This document shows positions 16,410-24,300 of a stretch of DNA of 29,144 nucleotides, one piece after another. The position numbers were made by a program, and so were the translations under genes. Position 1 is the first letter of the stretch. Every line of letters starts with the position of its first letter. The notes beneath the pieces were generated by a model. The model searched no databases. It was not told the DNA's origin and saw only the letters and a list, made by a program, of their open reading frames with translations. The stretch is from Lentisphaeria bacterium UBA1791 (GTDB lineage Bacteria; Verrucomicrobiota; Lentisphaeria; Victivallales; Victivallaceae): assembly GCA_002314455.1 (NCBI GenBank), contig DCFZ01000028.1, forward strand, positions 14,456 to 43,599, given 5' to 3'.

Positions 16410-17000
16410 TTACTTTTCCAGCAACGCGGCGATGCGCTCGCCGACGAGTTCGCCGACGAGTTCCGTCACCGCCGGCACGGTAAAATCGAAGAAAAATTCG
16501 CCGTTGCGGAGCGAGACTTCCATCCCGCCCTCGATCGAGGAATCGGCAAAAACTTTCGGCTGCTTTTCAAAACTTTTTCCGAGCGAAGCAAAGAGCGCCG
16601 ACTGCAACGCTTCGACGTCGCGCGCAGAGCAGAGCGCCGAGATCTCGGCGTCGGGATCCGCCTTGGCGAAACCGGCGATGATCGTCGCCATCAACTGCGG
16701 CGTCAACGCCTCTTTGGCGGCGCCGGCAGTCGCCGCGCGCAGACGCTTTTCCAATTCCGCTTTCAACTGCAACAAAATATCGCGCGCCGCCTGACGCACC
16801 GCGCTCTCGGCGCGCTGCTGCAATTGAAGCGCGTCATCCTTTGCCTGATTGCGGAGTTTTTCCGCTTCACACCGGGCGTCGGCGAGAATATTTTCCGCTT
16901 CCGCCTTGGCGGCAGACACGATCTTTGCCGCTTCGTCATCTGCCTTTTTCACGCCGTCGGAGTAGATTTTATCCAACAAATTCTGTAATTCTTCCGCCAT
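16410..17000 (-). CDS. atpE: V-type ATPase subunit E (peripheral stalk)
   Basis: A 196-residue protein with a long, alanine- and charge-rich N-terminal coiled coil (about 1-90) and a compact C-terminal domain ending TELVGELVGERIAALLEK, as in subunit E of V/A-ATPases. It forms the peripheral stator stalk. It is the first gene of the operon: GGGAGG stands five bases before the ATG at 17000 and a promoter is readable upstream. Confidence 0.9.
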   Translation of the reverse strand: MAEELQNLLDKIYSDGVKKADDEAAKIVSAAKAEAENILADARCEAEKLRNQAKDDALQLQQRAESAVRQAARDILLQLKAELEKRLRAATAGAAKEALTPQLMATIIAGFAKADPDAEISALCSARDVEALQSALFASLGKSFEKQPKVFADSSIEGGMEVSLRNGEFFFDFTVPAVTELVGELVGERIAALLEK

Positions 17001-17011
17001 TTTTTCCTCCC

Positions 17012-17025
17012 GCCGGTCGTCCGGC
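17012..17025 (-). other. Leader hairpin next to atpE ribosome-binding site
   Basis: Arms GCCGG and CCGGC with a 4-base loop lie directly upstream of the GGGAGG ribosome-binding site (17011-17006) of the first V-ATPase gene, within a predicted leader of about 47 nt. It may affect ribosome access or RNA stability. On the plus strand the same hairpin is followed by AGTTTTT and would read as a weak terminator, but no plus-strand gene ends here. Confidence 0.45.
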
Positions 17026-17053
17026 AGTTTTTGTTATCGCTATACTTTTATTT

Positions 17054-17082
17054 AAGATACTCTTCTATTCTCCGGTTTTCAA
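17054..17082 (-). promoter_or_regulatory. Sigma-70-type promoter of V-ATPase operon
   Basis: On the minus strand TTGAAA (17082-17077), 17 bases, TATCTT (17059-17054). The predicted start is near 17047, upstream of the atpE leader hairpin. It is back to back with the antiporter promoter at 17117-17145. Confidence 0.65.
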
Positions 17083-17116
17083 GCTTTAAAAGGGGAAAAA
17101 GCCTCCTTTTTTGCCG

Positions 17117-17145
17117 TTGACAAAACAACGCCGCCGATATATATT
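17117..17145 (+). promoter_or_regulatory. Sigma-70-type promoter of antiporter-purU-ligase unit
   Basis: A consensus -35 TTGACA (17117-17122), exactly 17 bases, then TATATT (17140-17145). Transcription should start near 17152, only about 11 bases before the ATG at 17163, so the leader is very short. Confidence 0.8.
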
Positions 17146-17162
17146 AACCGAAAGTACCGCTT

Positions 17163-18542
17163 ATGCCGGAGAAAGTTTCGATTCAGATTATGAACAGCAG
17201 CAGTTTTTTGATCCTTTTCATCGCCCTGATCGCCCTGATGGCGGTCATTCCCTTTTTGTTGAAACGCATAGAGATCCCGCAGGTGATCGCGTTGCTCCTC
17301 GTCGGGATGCTGATCGGTCCCTCGGGCGTCAATCTGGTCGGGCATCTTTCCCGGCTGACCGCCTATCTGCACGGCGGCACCGCCGTCGAAGCGGCAGCGA
17401 CGGCGAGCGCATTCAACACGTTGATCGCGACGCTCGGTTCGCTCGGACTGATGTTTCTGATGGCGCTCGCCGGCATGGAGGCGGATTTCAAACTGATCCG
17501 CTCCGTCCGGATTCCCGTCCTCGTCTTGAGCGTCCTCACCTTTTCGGTGCCGGCACTTGCCGGGTACTTCGTCTACCGCCACTATTTGCCGCACGACCTT
17601 GCCGGGAAACTTCTGTACGCCTCGCTTTTTGCCTCGCACTCGGTCGGCATCGTCTTTCCCGTAATCCGCGATCTCAAGCTTTCGCAGAGCCGCTTCGGGG
17701 CGACGGTTTTGATCTCGACGGTCATCACCGACATCGCCAGCATCATTTTGCTCGCCGTCAGCGTCCAGATCTTCCGCCGGTCGACCCGGATCGCCAACGT
17801 CGCGTCCGGAATCTCGATTTTCGACCGCTACGCCGGAAACTTCGCCGGCTACACGATGATCTTCGTCTTCCTGTTGCTCGTGCTCGCCTATCTGACGGTG
17901 ACGGTCCTCGCAGTCAAGGGCATCGGCAAGTGGGTGATGAAACATTTCAAGCCCGGCGAAGACGTCCTGATCACGATCATCCTCGCCGTCATTCTCGGAG
18001 CGGTCGTGCTGGGCGAACTTTGCGGCATCAACCTCGTCGTCGGCGCGTTTATCGCAGGGCTGGCGCTCTCGACTGTCGTCAAGGGGAAAAACGCGTTGAT
18101 TTTCAAGCGGTTTGAAAGCATCGGATACGGATTTCTGATTCCCTTCCTTTTCATTTCGATCGGCATGAGCACCGACTTTTCAGTCTTCGGGCAAAAAAGC
18201 GGCTGGGCGATCGCCCTTTTGACGGTGATCGCGTTGGTCGGCAGCAAGATCCTTTCCGGCTTTGCGGCGATGCGGCTTTGCGCATTCAAGCCGCGGGCGA
18301 GTTTCGCCGCCGGACTGATGACCGTGCCGCAGCTTTCGGCAACGCTCGCGGCGGCGGCGATCGGCAAAGAACTCGGCATTTTGCAACCGGTCTTTTTCAA
18401 CGCGATCATCGTGCTCTCAATCGTGACGACACTCCCCGTGCCGACGCTGGTGCGGTTGCTGTTAAAAAATCATGAAAACGATTTCCACAATGCGGGCGAA
18501 TTCACCGTGCCGCAAGTGCTGAAAGACGAAGAATTACTGTAA
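17163..18542 (+). CDS. Cation/proton antiporter (CPA2, KefB/NapA-like)
   Basis: A 459-residue integral membrane protein with about a dozen hydrophobic segments. It begins with the CPA2-type first segment and the PQVIALLLVGMLIGPSG loop (about 38-54), which is typical of KefB/NapA-type exchangers. The ion-site segment reads VLISTVITDIASIILLA, with Asp190 in a Thr-Asp rather than Asp-Asp pair. It would exchange Na+ or K+ for H+ at the inner membrane. It has no C-terminal TrkA-N/RCK or universal-stress domain, only a short hydrophilic tail. An alternative start at ATG 17190 (MNSSSFLIL) would remove nine residues; both starts have weak ribosome-binding sites. PurU follows after 19 bases. Confidence 0.85.
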   Translation: MPEKVSIQIMNSSSFLILFIALIALMAVIPFLLKRIEIPQVIALLLVGMLIGPSGVNLVGHLSRLTAYLHGGTAVEAAATASAFNTLIATLGSLGLMFLMALAGMEADFKLIRSVRIPVLVLSVLTFSVPALAGYFVYRHYLPHDLAGKLLYASLFASHSVGIVFPVIRDLKLSQSRFGATVLISTVITDIASIILLAVSVQIFRRSTRIANVASGISIFDRYAGNFAGYTMIFVFLLLVLAYLTVTVLAVKGIGKWVMKHFKPGEDVLITIILAVILGAVVLGELCGINLVVGAFIAGLALSTVVKGKNALIFKRFESIGYGFLIPFLFISIGMSTDFSVFGQKSGWAIALLTVIALVGSKILSGFAAMRLCAFKPRASFAAGLMTVPQLSATLAAAAIGKELGILQPVFFNAIIVLSIVTTLPVPTLVRLLLKNHENDFHNAGEFTVPQVLKDEELL

Positions 18543-18561
18543 AAAACAGGAGATATTTTTT

Positions 18562-19416
18562 ATGAATCAAGCCGTTTTTCTGATCCAGACGGACGACCGG
18601 CAGGGATTGCTGGCGGCAACGACGACCTTCTTTTCCAAGCGCAAGCTCAACATCATCGAGTGCCGCCAGTACACCGATCTGCAGGAAAAACGCTATTTCA
18701 TGCGCATTGCGATCGACCTCTCGACGGAAAGCACGCGCCATGAACTGGAAACGCAATTTGCCGAACTCGCGCGGTTGCTCCATCTGCAATACACCATCCA
18801 CTACTCCGACGAAGTGCAAAACATCGCGGTCATGGTGACCAAGACTTCGCACTGTCTTTACGATCTTTTGATGCACGCCGAGGAAAACACGCTCGGCAAC
18901 GGACGCATCGTCATGGTCGTCGGCAACCACCCCGAACTCGAAGCGGTCGCCGACCGCTTCCGCGTGCCCTTTTTCTGCTACCCCGTCGTCAAGGGCAAGG
19001 AAAGCGAACAGGAAGCGCAGCTGCATCCGCTCTTTGAAAAACACCACATCGATCTGATCGTGCTCGCCCGCTATATGCGCATTCTGTCCGACGATTTCAT
19101 CCGGCGCTACCCCCAGCGGATCATCAATATCCACCACGGATTTCTGCCCGCGTTTCAGGGGAGCGACCCCTACCGGCAGGCGTGGGAGCGCGGCGTCAAG
19201 ATCATCGGGGCGACCGCCCACTACGCGACGGCGGAATTGGATGAAGGGCCGATCATCGAGCAGGACGTTGTACGCATCACCCACGAAGACACGCCGGAAA
19301 AATTGCGTGAGATCGGGCGCGACATCGAACGCCGGGTCCTGACGAGAGCGGTCGTCGCCCACTTGGAGCACCGCATCATTCTTTCCGACCGGCGCACGAT
19401 CGTTTTCGGCCGATGA
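18562..19416 (+). CDS. purU: Formyltetrahydrofolate deformylase
   Basis: A 284-residue protein with an N-terminal ACT domain (about 1-85, starting QAVFLIQTDDRQGLLAATTT) and a C-terminal formyltransferase fold. Catalytic Asn189 and His191 lie in NIHHGFLPAFQGSDPYRQA, and Asp227 in ELDEGPIIEQDV. It hydrolyses 10-formyl-THF to formate and THF, supplying formate for PurT or balancing one-carbon pools. CAGGAGA stands eight bases before the ATG. Its stop overlaps the start of the next gene (ATGA), so it is translated together with the O-antigen ligase-like gene, an unrelated function. Confidence 0.94.
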   Translation: MNQAVFLIQTDDRQGLLAATTTFFSKRKLNIIECRQYTDLQEKRYFMRIAIDLSTESTRHELETQFAELARLLHLQYTIHYSDEVQNIAVMVTKTSHCLYDLLMHAEENTLGNGRIVMVVGNHPELEAVADRFRVPFFCYPVVKGKESEQEAQLHPLFEKHHIDLIVLARYMRILSDDFIRRYPQRIINIHHGFLPAFQGSDPYRQAWERGVKIIGATAHYATAELDEGPIIEQDVVRITHEDTPEKLREIGRDIERRVLTRAVVAHLEHRIILSDRRTIVFGR

Positions 19417-21122
19417 AAACACTCCGGCAAATCGCGGACTCAAGTGCAGGCACTTTGCTTTGTCTCGTCGTCGCTTTGGCGGCGATCAAGTTCGGTACGC
19501 TCGCCACTTTGCCGGAAACGCCGGCGATCTTTTCTGATTTGATCGCCGATTATCTTTTTCTCACCTGGCCGACCTCCTTTTTCGGGATCGTTGCCGCCGT
19601 TATTCTGTTGCTTGAAGTCCTTGCGGGAAAAAGCTTTCCGCTCGACGCGACGGCGGGTAAACTCGCGGTGCTTTTCGGGTTTCTGATCGCGATCGGCGCA
19701 CTTTTCGGGGCGATCAATTCGCCGCAAGCGTGGATCGTCAAAGAGCACATTGCCTACTACGCAAGTTGCGGCGCACTCGTGCTCGGTGCAAAACTTTATA
19801 TCGGCAACGATGAAAACCGATGCCGCTATCTTTTCATCAGCGCGGGGATCGCCGCGTTATTGGTCTGCGTCGCCGGGATCGAACAGTATTTCTGGGGGTT
19901 TGCACGGTTGCGCGCCTTTGTCGCCGAAGAGATGACGCGCGGCGTTTTCTACTCGGAACCGATGCTCGCCAAAGTCAACGACTCGCGAGTTTTCGCAACG
20001 ATGACGAGCGCCAATGTGCTCGCGGGATTTCTGCTTTTAACTGCGCCGCTCGGCGTCGTCGCGGCGGCGAAATTCGGCGAGCGGCTTTACCCCAAGGCGT
20101 ACGGCAAACTCATTTTCGGCATCGCCGCGGCGGCATTGACCTTGTCGGTGTTTTTGCTCACCAAAACGCGCGGCGCTTATCTCGCGCTTTTGCTGACGGC
20201 GGAATTGGCGTTGTGGCTTGCGCCGTGCCGGAAGATCTGGAAGTTCGCAAGTCTTGGCGTTTTGCTGATCGTCCTCGTCGCGGGGGCGTGGTTCATTCAC
20301 AAACAAGGACGCGGATTTTCCTCGCTTCGCGAGCGCGCGAGCTACGTTCAAACGGCGTTCCGCGTCACGCGCCAGTCGCCGCTCGTCGGGGGCGGCTGGG
20401 GAAGTTTTTCCATCGCGCAGATGAAATATAAGACCACGCCGACCGACGAAGTGCCGCGCGACCCGCACAATATCTTATTGAATATGCTCTCGCAATGCGG
20501 CATTTTGGGCGTCGTCCCGGTCGCGCTTGCCTTGTCTATGGCAATGATTGGACTTTACCGCGCGCGCCGCCGCTCAATCTGGCACACGGCGCTCTTTTTC
20601 GGCGCCACGGCGTTTCTGCTTCACTCGATGGCGGAAATCAACCACCTCGTGCCCGGAGAATGGGCACTCTTTGGCGTGCTCGCCGTCGCCGGAACGACGG
20701 CAAAAGAAGAGCACCGCGCCTCAAAGGGAACAACTTTCGCCATTTGCTCTGCGGCGTTGCTTTTGGGCATTGCGACGCTTTTGATGCATTTCTCGTTGCT
20801 GAAGCGGGACTACGCCTACAGCCAATACCGCAAAGCGCTGGATGAAAGGAATTTTGAAGAAGATTTCCGGCGCGACGCCGCCATCGCCGCGTGGCAAAAT
20901 TCGCCGGTCGTATACGAACTTGCCGGTGACGCCGCCTGGCGGCGCGGCGATCGTGCCGGGGCGGAATATTTCTGGCGCCAAGCGTGGGAAATTTCACCGA
21001 CGCGCCCCTCGCTTTGCCGGAGATTCGCCGCCGTGGAAACGGCAAAAGGCAATTCCATCGAAGCGCAGAAGTGGCGCAACTTGGCGAAAGAACTTTTCCC
21101 GAGCGATCCCGCTAATCGGTGA
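19413..21122 (+). CDS. O-antigen ligase/polymerase family membrane protein
   Basis: A 569-residue polytopic protein with about ten or more membrane segments up to about residue 475 and a periplasmic-type loop carrying RERASYVQTAFRVTRQSPLVGGGWGSF and DPHNILLNMLSQCGILG (His352), the arginine- and histidine-bearing signature of the Wzy/WaaL (Wzy_C) family. The last 100 residues form a soluble TPR-like helical tail (AYSQYRKALDERNFEED ... ELAGDAAWRRGDRAGAEYFWRQAWEISP). It should join or polymerise lipid-linked glycans at the outer face of the inner membrane, for LPS or another surface polymer; ligase and polymerase cannot be told apart by sequence. It overlaps purU by 4 bases and the convergent xseA by 11 bases. 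Confidence 0.85.
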   Translation: MKTLRQIADSSAGTLLCLVVALAAIKFGTLATLPETPAIFSDLIADYLFLTWPTSFFGIVAAVILLLEVLAGKSFPLDATAGKLAVLFGFLIAIGALFGAINSPQAWIVKEHIAYYASCGALVLGAKLYIGNDENRCRYLFISAGIAALLVCVAGIEQYFWGFARLRAFVAEEMTRGVFYSEPMLAKVNDSRVFATMTSANVLAGFLLLTAPLGVVAAAKFGERLYPKAYGKLIFGIAAAALTLSVFLLTKTRGAYLALLLTAELALWLAPCRKIWKFASLGVLLIVLVAGAWFIHKQGRGFSSLRERASYVQTAFRVTRQSPLVGGGWGSFSIAQMKYKTTPTDEVPRDPHNILLNMLSQCGILGVVPVALALSMAMIGLYRARRRSIWHTALFFGATAFLLHSMAEINHLVPGEWALFGVLAVAGTTAKEEHRASKGTTFAICSAALLLGIATLLMHFSLLKRDYAYSQYRKALDERNFEEDFRRDAAIAAWQNSPVVYELAGDAAWRRGDRAGAEYFWRQAWEISPTRPSLCRRFAAVETAKGNSIEAQKWRNLAKELFPSDPANR

Positions 21123-22314
21123 CGACGGCGCGGACGGCTCCGTCGGCAAGGCGAAGTGCAAGTTTTTTTCCAACCGGCGCTTCGGCAGTGCGTTGCACGA
21201 CGTGCCCCGCTTCGTCGGTGACGATCGCATACCCCCGCTCCAACTGACGGCGCGGATTGAGCGCTTCGAGCGTCGCCGCCAGATGCGCAAGTTTTTCGCG
21301 GCGCCCATTCAACGCCGCGACGACGGCGCGGTCGGCGCGAGTCGTCAGATCGTCGAGGTACTGCCGCTTGTCGGAAACAAGCCGCACGGGATCGCGGAGC
21401 CAGCTGCCCGCCAAAAGATCCTGCAGACGCAACTTTGCCCGATCCAGCGAAGTGCGCATTACAATTGTCATATCCTTGGCGGCGCGGTCGAGCCGCTGCG
21501 TCAATTCCTCAATCCTGCCGCTCACCAGTTGCGCCGCCGCGCTCGGCGTCGGCACGCGCAAGTCCGCGACAAAGTCGCTGATCGTAAAGTCGATCTCGTG
21601 ACCGACGGCGGAAATGACGGGAACGTGCGACGCGGCAATCGTCCGGGCGAGAACTTCCTCGTTGAATTCCCAGAGATCCTCCATACTGCCGCCGCCGCGG
21701 GTGACGACGATGACGTCGACCGGAAAGACGGTGTTGAAAAACTGCACGCCCTGCGCCACCTGACGCGCCGCGCCCTTGCCTTGCACGAGTGCAGGATAAA
21801 TGCGGATGTCAAGCTTGGGATTGCGTTCGCCGATGATGCGCAAAAAGTCGCGCAACGCCGCGCCGTCGCTGCTGGTGACGACGCCGACGCGTTCCGGCAA
21901 CAACGGAATCGGCTTTTTGCGTTGTGCGTCAAAAAGTCCCTCGGCGTCGAGCTTTGCTTTCAGTTCTTCAAAGCGTTTCTGCAGATCGCCGACGCCGGCA
22001 AGACGCACCTGACGCAAACAGAACTGATATTCGCCGCGCACTTCGTAAACGCTCAACTGCCCGAAGCCTTCGATCTGCGAACCGTTGCCGATGCCGAGTT
22101 TCCGGCAGGCGGCGGCGCCGCCGAACCAGCAACTGCGCAACTGCGACTTGCCGTCCTTGAGCGTCAGGTAAACGTGTCCGGAATTATGAACGACGAGAGA
22201 ACCCACTTCGCCCGAAATCCAAAAGGGCATAAAGGTGCCTTCGATCAAGTCGCGCACCGCGCGGTTGACCTCGCTCACCGTCAGAATCTTTTCGCCGTTT
22301 GCCGATGAAGTCAT
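21112..22314 (-). CDS. xseA: Exodeoxyribonuclease VII large subunit
   Basis: A 400-residue protein with the N-terminal OB-fold (about 10-105: LTVSEVNRAVRDLIEGTF, FWISGEVGSL, GHVYLTLKDG, LRSCWFGG) and the catalytic domain with RVGVVTSSDGAALRDFL, VIVVTRGGGSMEDLWEFNEE, AVGHEIDFTISDFVADLRVPTPSAAA, then coiled coil and a C-terminal tail. With XseB it degrades single-stranded DNA into oligonucleotides. No xseB gene is in the window. The ribosome-binding site before the ATG is poor. The gene has a promoter about 150 bases upstream and a leader that carries a possible 25-codon ORF. Confidence 0.95.
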   Translation of the reverse strand: MTSSANGEKILTVSEVNRAVRDLIEGTFMPFWISGEVGSLVVHNSGHVYLTLKDGKSQLRSCWFGGAAACRKLGIGNGSQIEGFGQLSVYEVRGEYQFCLRQVRLAGVGDLQKRFEELKAKLDAEGLFDAQRKKPIPLLPERVGVVTSSDGAALRDFLRIIGERNPKLDIRIYPALVQGKGAARQVAQGVQFFNTVFPVDVIVVTRGGGSMEDLWEFNEEVLARTIAASHVPVISAVGHEIDFTISDFVADLRVPTPSAAAQLVSGRIEELTQRLDRAAKDMTIVMRTSLDRAKLRLQDLLAGSWLRDPVRLVSDKRQYLDDLTTRADRAVVAALNGRREKLAHLAATLEALNPRRQLERGYAIVTDEAGHVVQRTAEAPVGKKLALRLADGAVRAVVTD

Positions 22315-22335
22315 TGTATCTGCCGTCAGATGTGT

Positions 22336-22413
22336 TTATTCAACCAGGATATGCCGCGCGTTGCACGGAATAATACCGGATTTAATCATATTCAGTACGA
22401 TCTTTTTCAACAT
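22336..22413 (-). CDS. Possible 25-codon leader ORF before xseA
   Basis: It would encode MLKKIVLNMIKSGIIPCNA followed by RHILVE. It has GCGAGGTG about six bases upstream of its ATG, a better ribosome-binding site than that of xseA, and stops 21 bases before the xseA start, within its predicted transcript. The last residues resemble the first strand of parvulin PPIases (ARHILV), but nothing that follows continues that fold in any frame checked, so this may be chance or a remnant. It could be a translated leader peptide, or not a gene at all. Confidence 0.35.
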   Translation of the reverse strand: MLKKIVLNMIKSGIIPCNARHILVE

Positions 22414-22461
22414 CGGGCACACCTCGCCTTTCTTCTGCAGTATAGAAATCAACGTCTGCAT

Positions 22462-22490
22462 AATATATATCGGCAAAAAAAACTTTTCAA
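22462..22490 (-). promoter_or_regulatory. Sigma-70-type promoter of xseA
   Basis: On the minus strand TTGAAA (22490-22485), exactly 17 bases, TATATT (22467-22462). The predicted start near 22455 lies after an in-frame ATG at 22461, so that upstream ATG would not be in the transcript. The leader to xseA is about 140 nt. Confidence 0.75.
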
Positions 22491-22526
22491 TCCACTCTTT
22501 TCACCGTTTTAAGCAAGCGCAAAAAT

Positions 22527-22555
22527 TTGCATTCCGGATTGCCCCCGTATATAGT
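22527..22555 (+). promoter_or_regulatory. Promoter of tandem CE7 esterase genes
   Basis: TTGCAT (22527-22532), 17 bases, TATAGT (22550-22555). The predicted start near 22562 rules out the in-frame ATG at 22558 and favours the ATG at 22585, which has GAGG seven bases upstream. Confidence 0.65.
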
Positions 22556-22584
22556 ATATGCAAGTCAAAAAAACGAGGTTTACT

Positions 22585-24291
22585 ATGAAACACTGGATCT
22601 TTTTTTTCGCCGTATTATCCTCTTTTTCGCTCGCCGCCGGAAAGCATTTGCTGATCGAAGCCGAAATGATGACGCGCACGGGCAATTACACCATTCAGCG
22701 CAACGACAAAGCTTCGGGAAAATACTACCTTGATTCGCCTTACGCCGACGCCGCTTGCCGCGGGAAATACGAGATTCCATCCGGCGGCAGATATTTCGTT
22801 TTCGTGCGCAATTTAAGCTACGGCGATAATCGCCGCAAAGTGGAAATTTCCATCGACGGCAAACCGGTCGGCGCCGCGGGTGACGAGATCAACGGTTTCA
22901 TCTGGAGCCGCATCGGCGAAGTCACGCTGACGCAAGGCGTGCACGAAATCGCGCTTGCCGCGAAATCCACCAACACCAAGCCCGATGCCATTTTGCTGAC
23001 GACCGAGGACAATCCGTCGGCAGAAAATGCGATCACCATCTCCGCTTTGGATGCGGAGCACTTCACGGGCAACGTGAAATTGAACGGTCACGCCGTGCAA
23101 GCGCCGTTTGAAACGCAACATTGCGGCGAAACAATGAGTTTCACCTTTTTGCCCAAAGCCAACGGCAAGCCGTTGACGCGCGGCGCGCTCAAATACCGTT
23201 TTCACGGCGACGACGGACAACAAAAAAGCGGCGTAATTCCGCTGACCGGCAAAGAGATCACGGTCTCGACGACGCTCGCCAAGCCGGGTTTCGTCTGGTG
23301 TTACGGGCAACTCGCGTACGAAGACGGCAGCGTCGCCTTGTGCATCGGCAAGGACGGCAAGCTTTACAACGCGACTTACACGACAAGTTCGGGGGCGGAA
23401 GTGGAAAAGATTCCGCAGATCGGCGAAGCCTCGGACTTCGACGAATTCTGGGCGGCGCAAAAAAAGGAACTCGCCAAGACGCCGCTCGCGGCGACGCTTC
23501 GCGAAGTCAAGGGCGTCGATCCCGGTAACTTCCGCACCTTTGAAGTGGAAGTAAGCTGTGCGGGGCCGCGCCCCGTCACCGGCTATCTGGTGATTCCGCG
23601 CGATGCGAAACCCAAAAGTCTGCCCGTGACCGTGAGCTTTCACGGCTACGGCCTCGGCAAACAGGCGTTGCCCAATCCCTACGGCGGACGCATCCGCTTC
23701 AGCGTCAACGCGCACGGCATGCCGCTCGGCGAGGGCGACGAATTTTACCGGGAGTTTTTCAAGCCGCTGAAAAATTACGCCATGAACGACGGCGCCGATC
23801 CGTTGAATTGCTACTTTCACCAGATGGCGTGGCGCGTGATGCGCTCGCTGGAATTCGTCCGCACGCTCCCCGAATGGGATGGCAAAAACCTTTCCGTCGA
23901 CGGCGGCAGTCAGGGCGGGTTGCAGTCGATCTGGGCGGCGGCGCTCGACGACCAGGTGACCTATTGCGAAGTGACCGTGCCGTGGAACAGCAATCTCGGC
24001 GGCGAACTTTGCGGGTTGATCAAACCCGTCGGTTGTGCCGTCGAATACTTCCCCGCCCTCAACTACTACAGCGGCGGCAACCACGCCAAACGCATCAAGT
24101 GCCCGGTCAACATCAGCCGCGCCGGATTGTGCGATACGCTCTGCCCGCCCTCGAGCGTCGCACGGCTTTACTTTAATCTGAAATGTCCAAAAAAAATTAC
24201 GTGGATCGAAAACAATGACCATTTCAACCCGCTCCCGGGGTCGAGAGAGTACCGCTACCAGAGCGATGATTACAAATCCAGCCAACCATAA
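22585..24291 (+). CDS. Secreted CE7 acetyl-xylan esterase-like, with N-terminal beta domain
   Basis: A 568-residue protein. Signal peptide MKHWIFFFAVLSSFSLAAG, then a beta-rich, jelly-roll-like region (about 20-150; LIEAEMM ... FVRNLSYGDNRRKVEISIDGKPVG ... GVHEIALAAKS) that resembles carbohydrate-binding modules, a second beta-type linker domain, then an AXE1/cephalosporin-deacetylase-type (CE7) alpha/beta-hydrolase from about residue 280. The catalytic triad is readable: Ser442 in GGSQGG, Asp517 in RAGLCDTLCPPS and His546 in NNDHFNP. CE7 enzymes remove acetyl groups from xylo-oligosaccharides and related acetyl sugars; the substrate here is inferred. It is followed after nine bases by a paralogue and is probably co-transcribed with it. 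Confidence 0.87.
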   Translation: MKHWIFFFAVLSSFSLAAGKHLLIEAEMMTRTGNYTIQRNDKASGKYYLDSPYADAACRGKYEIPSGGRYFVFVRNLSYGDNRRKVEISIDGKPVGAAGDEINGFIWSRIGEVTLTQGVHEIALAAKSTNTKPDAILLTTEDNPSAENAITISALDAEHFTGNVKLNGHAVQAPFETQHCGETMSFTFLPKANGKPLTRGALKYRFHGDDGQQKSGVIPLTGKEITVSTTLAKPGFVWCYGQLAYEDGSVALCIGKDGKLYNATYTTSSGAEVEKIPQIGEASDFDEFWAAQKKELAKTPLAATLREVKGVDPGNFRTFEVEVSCAGPRPVTGYLVIPRDAKPKSLPVTVSFHGYGLGKQALPNPYGGRIRFSVNAHGMPLGEGDEFYREFFKPLKNYAMNDGADPLNCYFHQMAWRVMRSLEFVRTLPEWDGKNLSVDGGSQGGLQSIWAAALDDQVTYCEVTVPWNSNLGGELCGLIKPVGCAVEYFPALNYYSGGNHAKRIKCPVNISRAGLCDTLCPPSSVARLYFNLKCPKKITWIENNDHFNPLPGSREYRYQSDDYKSSQP

Positions 24292-24300
24292 GGATCTGCC

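Noticed and set aside
22459..22461. Upstream ATG giving a 41-codon version of the leader ORF before xseA
   Set aside because: It lies between the -10 box and the predicted transcription start, so it should not be in the RNA.
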